Source: Cololabis saira
Lineage: Eukaryota; Chordata; Actinopteri; Beloniformes; Belonidae
Assembly: GCF_033807715.1 (NCBI RefSeq)
Contig: NC_084590.1
Coordinates: 36,731,505 to 36,795,504, forward strand
Direction: 5' to 3'
Length of the DNA stretch: 64,000 nucleotides
The notes under the pieces were generated by a model. The model searched no databases. It had not been told where the DNA came from and saw only the letters and a list, made by a program, of their open reading frames with translations. The translations under genes and the position numbers were made by a program. This document shows, piece after piece, positions 26,201-38,200 of this stretch. Numbering within the stretch: the first letter of the stretch is position 1; each line of letters begins with the position of its first letter.

Positions 26201-29200
26201 CACCTAACCTCTGATGTTTGACATCAGGGAATTATAATCAGTATTAAGTTGGTGCCTCAACTTAACCAACCTATCCAGTGAAGGCATCTACAACCAGTCA
26301 GTAAAGCCTGAGTTATGGTTCTGCGTCAAACCAACGCAGAGCACACGCCGTCACCGTGACGTCGTCGTGAACCCTTCGGACTTCTCCTTCACTCCATTTC
26401 GCCGCGGTGCAGTACCCCCCGTGACCGCTAATTTGCGATCTTTCCCTGAATGGTTTATCCGACTTTTTTTCCGGTCACAGTGAATCAAAGAGATAAGCAC
26501 AACTATTGCACAACTATTGTGAAAAAAACCAAAACAAAAAAAATCACACATACACGAAGAAAAGAGCGCGGAAAGTTCACAACAGCTTCAAACCGGAAAC
26601 CGGAAATGCATTGCTACCAAACGAACCAATCACAGCCCTCTCCGTCTGCGTGTGGTCTGCGTTGCCTCAACGTGTAGTTACAATTTTCGGGAGGTACGCC
26701 ATAGGCACGGCGTCGTTTTGATGCAGTAAATAACTCAAGCTTAAGTGGCAGGAAAGGACTATTTATTATTTTCATTTCATTGATTATCTTTGCATATACG
26801 GTTTAACTGTAGGCTATAGCTGTGGTGTTGCTACGGGAACCATGAGGGCAGCACAGTAAATATATTTGAATTGTCCTTATCTACTGATAAGATGGTTCTA
26901 AACTGGTTGTATAGGTAGATAACTAATATGATACAGAATAGAATATACGTTAGTACATCAAAGAACTTTCATTCATTCATTCATCCATCCATTCATTCAT
27001 TCATTCATTCATTCATTCATTCATTCATTCATTCATTCATTCATTCATTCATTCATTCATTCATTCAGTTCCTGTATCTATTTTAATGAATCCTATTCAG
27101 GATCACAGGTTTGGTCCTAATCAGAGGCAAGGGCCACCCCAGACAGGTCACCAGTTCACATCAGTGTCAGAAAACTGTCCTTCTGTTAAATCTTAATGAT
27201 AAAAGGTTTTAATACAAGAAGAAAGTCAAAGAAGAAAAATACGCTATTTTTTTAATTTGTTTATTTTGTAGTTCTGCTACTAACCTTTTCATCCGTGTTC
27301 TAATATTGATTATCTAACAACTCCTGGACAAGTCAGTGATTATTCCTCTCAAGCTGTCCATGTTCCTCACTATGATCATGCCGCGAAATGACAGTTTTAA
27401 TATCACATCTCACACATGCAAATGGCACCTAGTGCATGGACCGTGGATGATTTAGGCAGACGATGGCTGCTGTAGACAAATACTACTGCTCCTTGGTGGT
27501 ATCACCAGCATCACATGGGCCACTTCAAAGCAGCAAACACATCCACCATCTGTCAACGCTGCTTCTTTACTCCCTCGCTCTCCACCTGTTTCCCTCTCAT
27601 TTGTTTGTGTTGTAATTCTTCTTCTTTAGTGAGCTGCATGCAAGCTACACCTCACCCGTACTTCCTGTAGTGCGTTACATTAACATCGGAGCTCCCTGAG
27701 CAGCAAACAGAGAACTGTTTGTCCGTGACACTGATTTGGCTTTGTACAAGGTGACGATGCTAAAAATATGCATCCATGATTTTTCAGGATTTATTGTGTT
27801 GATTATGACAACTAATCATTGCAGTTCCACTCTTATCTGAGTCTGGTTGGCTCTCAGCTCATTGGAGAGTTTTCTTGCAGCTACATCTTATAAGTGACAG
27901 CCTTCACAGTGGCATTATTTTACACTAAACTGAACATAAATATGTACTACTTTGGACAACAATTTGATGCTTTTCCATTCATACAGCCTGCTGCTCTTTT
28001 GGATCGAGTGCCAGTAGTAGAGTGGGGAATGTCTTATGGAAGAAATGACGTGGCACAACATTTTTTTTGCATGTTTTATGTGAGTGTGATGGTACCAGAA
28101 GCAGAGAAGAGGGCTTTAGGAATTCTATTGATGATCACCATTGTAGTTCAGTTCCCCTCTGATCTCAGCTTTTATATTTTTATCACTCCCCCAAAGAGAG
28201 ATTGACTTTGTTGAACTTGGTTCGCAAAATATCCCCCCCGGTGGACTGGGTGTTTTTGTTTCACTTTTTGCGGGTTGTTTCGGGCACTGGAAAAACAGGA
28301 ACAGGAGGGAAAACTTTGTGGGAAGCTCTGTTTTTGTAGGCATCTGTGCAGTCCATCAAAACCCAGGAAGGTGCAGTTATTGCAGATGTGACAAAAACAT
28401 CAAATGCTGCTTATACGTAAAATGGAAAAGGTGAAGCAGCATGGTTATATTTGTCTTTGCACAAAGCCTTCGAGTTAAGATGTGTAATTTTCGTAGTAGT
28501 GACATCATTGCTAACTGAGGATAAAGTGTATAGTTACTGTAGCACCTCAAGCATCAGGTTACAGTGCTGTATTGATGTTAATATTCCCGCAATGACCAAC
28601 GGATCATATAAGGCTCAACTTGCATGTACCGGTAAATAAAGTAAAAATGCAATTCAGATGAATGTAGTTGCGTTAATGAATGAAAAAGTAGCACTGTGTT
28701 GATTCAATAGTGCAATTGTTCCTTCCTTACACCTTATAGCTATTCCTGTAATTATGCATTTTACTGCCATTCTTGCACAGTATAGGAAATTATGTTTTTA
28801 ATGATTGCATGTTTTACTACAGCAAAGATTTGCTTCCCTCTTTTTAACTGTATAACGTGACATGAATAGTAACACAGTGTACTAACATCACACAAAATCT
28901 AATTCAAACTATACAAAGACCTTACCTACATGCCGCTTCAGTCATTTTGATGCGCGTAACATTGTTTGAACCATACTGATTTACAAATATGCTATACCAC
29001 CAGTGAACTCAAGTGTCCATAGGAATTTGTGACTGTACTAGCAGGAAAGCGCTTCATCTCTAAGGATGAGGACCTTTCACTGTGCTCAGCATATGTCTCA
29101 AGCTCTAAGTGGGAGCCAGTGTTGAGAGTGAGAGGATGCACTGTAGGCAGCTTCTTGTCTTCCTTTGGAGACAGAAGGAGACTCTGATGTCTAATGAGAG

Positions 29201-32200
29201 GCACATTAAGTGCTGCTGCAACAGCCATGATGTCTGGGACTTCACAGAGTTCAATTACACCTTGCTGTCTTCTCTAAGCAGCCTCTTCGACATTTTTTTG
29301 GCTTGTGCAAACACATGCACACCCATATGCAAACGCAGGCCTTCTTTACAATTAAGATGTAATTAGGGTGTAATTATGGTGGAAATAAATGTTCTTCACA
29401 ACCTAATACACGTCATGTGGGAATTAGATTAACCCACAGGGTATTATTATAACAAAATCACAATTTCAAGACTTGAAGTCAGCAGGTTTATATCCCCAAG
29501 TGGACCCTTCATCTCCGCTTTGTTTTGATTTACTGGTACATTTTTAACAAGACTTGTTTTGATCATAAAGAAGTACGTAGTCCTACAGTCAAGGACGGCT
29601 ATGAGCCAACAGCTATATCCTTGTGGACTTTTGGATAACCTGTATATGGAAACTATTTTGATAATACCATATGATTGGGCCTTTTTCAGGGATTTCCCTT
29701 TTTTCTTCCCATCTGTGCATCATACAGCATTTTTATGGACGTAAAAGATCTGAAAAGTGACTGTTTGTGCACCTCTTGCAACACTTTCCAGTTTCCTGTG
29801 TTACTTATCTATTTCACAATGTAGCCTAGCTTGAATACTCCTTCAGGCGTCTTTTATTGACAAAAACCGAAACGAACCAGTTCAGACACACTGAAAAGTA
29901 AAAGAAAATTACGGCGTTTATGGAATTTATATCACATAAACCATTTTAGAATATGGAAAAAGCAGAGTAATATAAAATTATGACTAGGTTAAGGAGCATA
30001 ATGCTTACAAATATTAGTGTACAGCATGTATTTAATTTTTACTTGTTTTCTTCTTTTCTCAATTTAGGGGTCGTAACTTGATTAATGTTTGTACTTTGAA
30101 AAGCACACAAAAGACCTCAGATTTGGAGGAGCTGATTCCCACTCGCGCCACTGAGAGCTGAAGATAGTGGTGGGATGACTGAATCATCATCAAAAAAGCA
30201 GAGGCACATTAAAAGAGATAAACAAAAGTAAAATAGAAAGTAAAATAAACGAATAATAGAAATGATGACACACGTTGCTATGATTAACAGGTGTGGTGGA
30301 CACTGACATGAGTTCAGGTACCAAGTCCTGATACAAACGTCTTAGATTTTAACAGCATCACATGACACAAAGGCAATATCTCCTTTTTAGTATTTAATCT
30401 TTATGTCCAGCAACTTGCAGGAAAGGCTTAAATATTTAAGCAAATATTTGGCAGGAACTGGGCCACATTGTACAAGGCAAAAGTCCTCACGTGTAAGCAG
30501 AAGGAAGGAACCAGAGGAAAAGATCATACACAGTGAATGAATTATATGAACCCTTTGTTTTTAACTGCTGACAGGTTAATGGAAATCTACCAGCTTTCTT
30601 ACCAGAAAAAAAAAAAAACATTCACACAATCAAGTTCATGAGGTAGGTTTTACTTGTTGAAAGTACTGCTGCATATTTTTGGACAGTGTAAGCTTTGAGA
30701 ATTTAAATAACAACGAACATCTTTTACTTTAGTCTTAGAATTGTCTCTTTTTTTTGACCGATAATGGGGCTTCCGGCTGAGCGATGCTGTCAAGTTTCTT
30801 AATGATTAGTGTCATGCTTTTGCTGCCTTTTTAAAGGGTTTTGTTTCTGTTTTCAGTCTACTAAAATGGTCATGGGCATCCTCAGGTTTTGTATGATGTG
30901 AGTCAGAAAGCTATAATCTGCTCGTCAGTTGCCATAGCTCCAACATCTTGTTATGTAAACTGTCAGATATTGAGATCAACTTTAGCAACCAGCTCACTTT
31001 TGACTCGACTTTTTGTATTTTATTTCTATTTAACGCTAAATCTTAGTAAAAAAAAGTGATTCATGTCAAGTATACGTGCATTAAAATGTGTTCCCTATAG
31101 ACATCTCCACTCTGACGTCAGTCTTCCCTGTATATTTGTGGATCGGTGTGGATGTGGACCAGAAAAGGCCAATGCAGCCAGTTTGCTGAAAGGAAATCGT
31201 TATCCATTTCCTCTTAACACATTTCCAGTCATCCAAAGAGTTCCCCTCCCTTTTTGACAGCAACTCCAAATTAACACGTCTATCTGATTTAGTTACTCTG
31301 CTGTTTCAGCCAGCTCGCCTCCCAGCATAGAGCAGCTACTGTTTAAAACTGGGAAGGTTGTGAGGAGGGGCAGTGGAAGTGAGTGAAGAATGTGGGGTGG
31401 AGTGCCCCCGCAAACGGTACACTAGACGTTGGGTTATATTTGGAATAAGGGGGCGGCCAGTAGATATTTGAATTTGTTGTTGGACCTCCTCTTTGGCGGA
31501 GGAGGAAGAGGATGGTTTATGTCTAAAAAATAATGGCCTTTTATAGACTAGTGTCTCTGGGAAAGATACTCAACCATCATTGCCTTCAAATGCATTCCCC
31601 ACTTCATAAGATGTAATGTTACGGACTTTGTGGGTGCATGCCTTGCACGCCTATTTCAAAACTCTGAAGCTTGAATTGAGTGGAACAACTCTGAGTTAGT
31701 TTTTAAGAGGTGGTGCGTTGCAGCACAATGAAGAAATACACTAACAAAACCAGAAGTGTAACCCAGTTGAGGTTGTGAAGCTTGTTTACTTCAACGTTCC
31801 TCTCATGTGTGTGTCCACCTCCATCAGCAGACTTCTTTTTTTTTTTTTTTTTGCTGATCAATCCCTGCAAATTGTTCATGATGAACTTTCCCAATGTCAT
31901 CACTGGCAGTTTGTGGTAACTTCATTGACTTGTTTTTCTTTTTATACCCAGAGCAGAATTAGTTAAAAATGCTTCCCACTATATTTGCTCTATCCTTTTC
32001 TGACAATGTGGATTGGTTTTGCCCCCTTGCTACATTTCAAACTTGAATCATTGTCAGGGAGCTGGTGTGGCATTACTTTACCTCAGAACCGCTGGGAAGG
32101 ATAAGGTGACTTAGCTCCTCATCTTCCAGTACAACAGAGTCGCATATAAACAGTGCACAGTTGGTTGCAGCCTCAGGTTCTGCAACATTAAGTGTTTTTT

Positions 32201-35200
32201 TTCTCCTTAAATCATATTTATGCTTTGAGCAATGGTAGACTTTACTGGAACCATGTAGTAGAGCTGCTGCTGCTGTACTACCTTTTCCTCAAACATATTG
32301 TCTGCTAGGCATAAAATAACATATAAATCTCTCCCGAAAATCCCGTATATGACTGGATGGAAAGGCTCATCAATTTTTAATGCATGTAAGAAGTCAATTT
32401 GTACTCCTTTTTGCAGTTAAGTATACGGAGGCAGCTGCACATTATTTATTCATACATACTGTATATACAAAAAAATCAATATGCTTTTTCATCTTGTCAT
32501 TTCTTCTCCTGCTCTTTCAACAGTGGAGCCCAAGGTGTTCGTGTCGGCGGGCCCAGCAGCTCTGCTTGACGGGGGGAACGAGTCACTCGTGGCCACCTGC
32601 ATCGCAGAGCGCGGCCGCCCCGCTGCAAAGGTTTTCTGGGAGTCGGAGCTTTACGGGCGATCCGAGAGCCAGAGCCAGGACGAGCCCAACAGCACCACCA
32701 CTGTGCACGTGCGCTACATGTGGCAGCCCCAGAGCTACGCCCAGGGGAAGACGCTCACCTGTGTGGTCCGGCACCCGGCCCTGCAGACGGAGTTCCGCAT
32801 ACCTTACACGCTAAATGTTCAGTGTAAGTTATTCATTAGAAGACATTTTTCATATGACGTCTTCTACTGACACTCATAATGATATTTTTTTTTTCTTTAA
32901 TAGGAGTATTTAAGTGAAACAAGAACCATATTAGTGAAGCATTTCCACTGTGGAAGTGCACTCAGTCTCTGACAGAATCCTAATCACATTTCAGACTGTT
33001 GCTTTCCTGCACTAAATTGCATTTATATCGAGTGATTGTACCATTATACACTATTTTGAGTGTAAATTTTGTTTTACTACTATTAAAAATAGAGTAGAAT
33101 GAATGTTTTCTTGAAAAAAAAAAACCCCATGAATTGTTATAAATATATGGGACAATATTCATTCTTATCGCAGTACCTCAAATTGTACAGTCTGTTACAG
33201 CTAGTTTAAATTATGTATAGGCTGCTTAATACTTTTCTCTTTCTCAACCATAAAAGTGCAATTTAACAGTCATCCTAATGTCATAATAACTGATTCATAC
33301 TTCTTAGCAAGCAGTACTTTTGTCTGGGTTTGGCTAATGAAGGGATTTTATGAAATATTGATCAGACTTTAACAGCAACATAAGTTCCACAATGCTGCAA
33401 GGGGCAAATGATGGCGACCCGTGAAAGCCTAGGTTACAGGAACCTATAGCACAGTAACTCATATCAAATGCAGAGGCAAAGGATTTTAATTGCAAAGGAA
33501 GCATTTCAGTGTTGAACTGGATGAAAAGGGTCAATGGACACCATGAGTCGAGGCATCTTCACTGCAGTAATGAGTTCCTCATTTGTTCTCTTGAGAGATT
33601 TGAAAGAAAAATTGGATATCCAAGTCAGTGTTTGCCATGTTTTATTACGGTGGCACGGATGGGCTTGATCTTTTTTTTCTGTGTTAGGATGAGGCAAGTC
33701 GAGTTTATTACTAGCTGCAGTTCATCGAGCATGTGAGTGAGTTTGTCATTTTCTAACGTTCCGCCAATCCATGGTCATTTATTTGTTGTTCTGGTTTGGT
33801 TTCACCGGCAGATCCTGTGGCCTGTTACAGTCCTGCACAGCATTTCTTTTGTCATTGCTCGCCTCCGTGCTTATAATACACGCTTTGTTCTCTCAGGAAA
33901 AAGCCCTTTTGGCATCAGACTGTTGGGATCACAGTAACCGATTATGAAGTCCTGGTCTTATACCAGCGGAAGAAAATTAAATCAAATAGAAATGACAAAT
34001 TATCTTATTACACACAAATTATACACACACTTTTTTCTTCTTGTTTTTCTTTTACAGTTGCACCAATTGTATCAGTGGCAGGAGTTGACAAAAACTGGTA
34101 TGTGGGTCGAACAAATGTGAAATTCACGTGCGACGCCAAAGCCAACCCACCTGCCCGTCGCTTCACATGGATCAGGTCAGTTTGCCCGATTAATGCCTTT
34201 AATACTTGTCTTCAGTCGTCATTGGTTGATGTTACATGACCTTTTACATGAGCTCCACCAATAAAAAGCTTCTATAAACACATGCATTCACTGATACATC
34301 AGTCTGACTTGAGTCTAGTGAAGTTTGAGTGAAGATATCACTGGGAGTTAGACTTTGTCAGCTGTTACATTCGGTCTGCCAATATGTAGAAGGATACCTC
34401 AGTAATTCACAATGTCTTTATTTGTTTAAGCTTTCTTACTCCTGTTCTTTTTAATAGGACATGGAAAGGATCATGTTTGTTTAGTAACTAGTAATGGGTA
34501 GTACAACATAAAAGAAGAGCTGTGGTTTGGCTCACTGTAGTCTATTAAAACCAGTTTAAATACATTTCACTGAATCTGCAAAATGAAGAAGTTTGTTTTG
34601 AGGAATTACCTCCACTTTAAGTTGGACAGGTTATACTGTAATACTGGATCTCTGTGGAGGACCGCTGCACCTTTTGGGAAGACACTTTGCTATAAATAAG
34701 ATTTCAAACAGTTTATGCATCAGAGGAACTCTGGCAGCTTTTTGTCATAACCTTGCTTTGAAAGAAATATTGTGGAACTTGTACTGAAACAAGTGCCACT
34801 TTCTTTTGTTTATTTGTGCTTTTGCCTGATGGAATTATGTAATTATTTGCCACATGCAGCCTAAACCAGCAGAGAAGTGACACGGTTTTTCCATCATGGC
34901 TTGAAAAATAGCTCTTCGGTGATTGATTCACTTATAAATTTTGACTTTTTTTTTTTTAAGAGAGATCTCTGTGTTATGTGCTGCAAACTAAAATGCCATG
35001 CCTAATTTTCATTCCTAACATCTGTTCAGGTTGGACGGGCCGATGCCTGAGGGTGTGGAGGTCTCAAACAATAGCCTCGCTTTCACCCGCTCGCTGGAGC
35101 GCAATGATTCTGCAATCTATCGCTGTGAAGTGGTGAACGACATCGGCCTGCACAGTCAGGATGTGAATTTCTGGGTTCAAGGTACTTTGACGTTTTCCTC

Positions 35201-38200
35201 TCAGTTTCATGACAGACATGGCTGTAAAAGTCTGGCCTTCATGATATTCAGTTCCCTCTTCCTGAGGTCACGATTCATTTCAATTACTATTCCCACAATG
35301 ATTAAATTATGCATATATAGTTTATAGAGCAATTTAAAAAGGTCAACTGATTAGAAATCAAATACTTTTATAGTATTTGATTTCTTGTGCCATCCATCCA
35401 TAGCAGTGCAATACAAATTTGAAATTCCCTTATGAAATTAAATGAGAAATACAGTGAATATGCCTTAAAAATAAGTGCGATAACACTTTTCTTATGCAGA
35501 CGCATTAGCATTCATAATTATTTATAAACATGGATTCCATCCTTTTGTGAACCATTATACTAGAGGGGCTATTTATAAAGGTATGATATTATTACATATC
35601 TGAAATGTCGGCCAAGCATACATACGTGTCATCTACTTTTTAAGAATGTGTGACGGGGCGTTGCCTTCAACTGCTGCAGCGTTTGCTATGACTCCGGCAT
35701 AGATGTTCAGCTTTTCTTTAGCTCTGAAGCTCCTTAAAGTATTCAGAAACAGGACTTTATCAACTTTTAAGTTTGTTCCTATGTACAGTAGAAGTACAGC
35801 TGCCTCAGTGACAACAGCTAAATGGTATGCTTCACCGTGTTTCAGCTGTATCAAAGTGCTCTGCTTTTTTTGTCACGCTGCCATACAGGTTCAGATTCTG
35901 AGTAGAAAAATTAATGGATGTTGTCCCTTTTTGCCTGTAAAGAATTTAGCAACACGTTGCTTTTTTTCTGCTATTAGGCAGCTGGATGTTGAACTTGTTA
36001 AACTCCTTTCAGATCAGAGTGATAGCCAATGACGTAAGTCTAGACATTAGAGGATTTTCCTGACATGCTTGCTCCTTTTGGCAAACCGTTCATATTAAAT
36101 AACTCACATTGAGCTCCTTCTGCACAATGTACAGTCCAAAGTGGATGCAAATGTTTGCTTCCATTAAAGACAAGAATACTTTCTGCCAAATTACTTGCTC
36201 GACCATTACTTACCAATCAATCTCTTCATTATAACTTACCTTTATTACAGAACATCAAAAAAGCATGCAGAGTGCTATTTTTGCATTCATCAGGTCCTTG
36301 TTTTCAGTAACTCAGGACTCGAATCAAGGCTTTTTGCTCTATACGATTATAAATGTCCTTGTCCAGATCTTCTGTCGCACATTCCTGGAAGTGGAGGAGC
36401 ACGGTTTGCAGATAAAGAATATCAATAGCAAACGTTTCCACTGTTGTGGTTTTTGGCAACATTTGATGTCTCGTATAAGGAAGAAGCTGTTTACCCCTGC
36501 TGGTTCAGCAAAACCTGCACCAAAGTGGCCTTTTGCTGTGTTTCTGTTAAGGTCAGTTTCCACAGTGGGATGTAATGAATTGTGTTTGCAGATTTGCAGT
36601 ATACTGACGTCTGCATTTACATCCCATAAAATGTTATTCAGCAGTATATTATATTCTCACAGCAGTGCTGCACGAAATGCAATCAAATTATTTTGCTTAA
36701 TTCAACACTTTATAGATTAAACTATGAAACAGCAAGAGACAGGACTTCTGTGAGTCATCAAAGGGGATTCCTCAGCTTTTTGGATTTATTCATTTAAACC
36801 ATCCCATAAAACCCGAGTCAAGCTCAGCCGCTCCGATCTGCTTCTTCTTTCTGTCCCTGGCTTTCTGGTTGAGTTCATCATTGTAAAGCCGGGGCGTGGA
36901 TCCTGAGAACCCTGCATGTCTTTTTATTTTCATTTCTTACCCGGCCTTTTAATCCTTTTCCAAACAAAGCAAATGCTGCTTTTGGACACGTACTCGTCTA
37001 ACAAACACAGATCTCTTGGTTTCTCACTGCAGAGGGGGAAAGGGCTGGAGGCGTCCCAAAACAGGCTGTCAGGCTTCATCTGTGTACAGTCCTGCTTCTG
37101 GAGTCCTGCTCCAAATGAAAGCACAGCTGACATCCTGTCCAGCGCCGACTTGCACTGAGCAATTATCCTGCCTCTCTCGTCAAATATTAAGTCTCGGACA
37201 TGCAGCCTCTTGCCTCCCTCCCCTGTGGAGATGACCAGGTTGAGCTCAGTAACACCTCCCCCCTCATGGCGGTTTGGTGTAAGATGTTGAACATTCCTAG
37301 CTGGCTCTGCAGCGGATTGGCTGCTTCACTCTCAGATGATCAGCTTCATGATTGCGGATGCTTGTAATGTACATGAGGTTAGTGTCCCGCTGCAGGATGG
37401 AATTCATTTTGACCAGCAAGCGTGACATTTCCGCAAACTTAATCGGTTCTCCCTTATCTTTTCTCATTCTTTTCCATCATGCAGGATCTTTTAAGCTCTG
37501 ATACTTTTTATGATGTCAGGTAATTACATTTTACTCAGCCAGAATTGGAAATGATTATACCTCGGTGGGGTTTCTGGTGTTTGCAATCTTAAAAAAAAAA
37601 AAAACCTCTTTGTGCCTCTGAGTGTTTTTTTAAACAGAACTCGTGTTATGTAGTCAGGCTTGTGATGTGTCTGTAGACTGATCGACTGCTGCTATCAGCC
37701 TGCTCTCAGTCCTGGAGGCTGCAGGTCAGCAAGGAGCCACTTATCCTGACCTTGAGCCCCTCACGGTCCTTTTTATCCAGCTGTGGCTGCTATCGCAAGG
37801 GGTGACCTGCAGAGGACAAATCAGATGCAGGAACCTCACATCGATCATACACTGTTTCATCTTCTCACATTTACAAATAAGGAGGAGAAGAGAACTAATC
37901 GCACTCCCCCAGATGCTCACGAGTGCATGTCCTCTTATCTTCTTCAGTGTCTTTGTCATGCCCTGTCAGACATTTGGCCCTTAACCTCCGTCTGTTGCTA
38001 TCATTTCCCCCCCTTTTACTCTCTGGCACAGTTTTCAACAGATTTTTTTTTTCTCTCCAGGAGATACATGTCCCTGCTCCAATACAAGGTTGTTATAAAT
38101 GAATTAAAACAAAATAACAACAAAAAAAACCATTTCCACTTGCTTTGTCAGTTGCTCCAGAACATAAAGTCCCGTCTCTGACCTCAGCTTTATTGCTTCT

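Larger units (their letters stand above)
25431..32523 (+). other. nectin3 intron 2 (7.1 kb)
   Basis: Begins GTAAAG and ends TTTCAACAG. It contains the Harbinger-like element at 26305-26741 and an (ATTC)n tract at 26967-27067. From 27070 to 32520 no repeat or exon could be supported; open frames there are short and lack coding character. Confidence 0.85.

Noticed and set aside
36265..36720. 151-codon frame in intron 5, considered as an alternative tail exon
   Set aside because: No membrane helix plus tail pattern and no link to nectin motifs.
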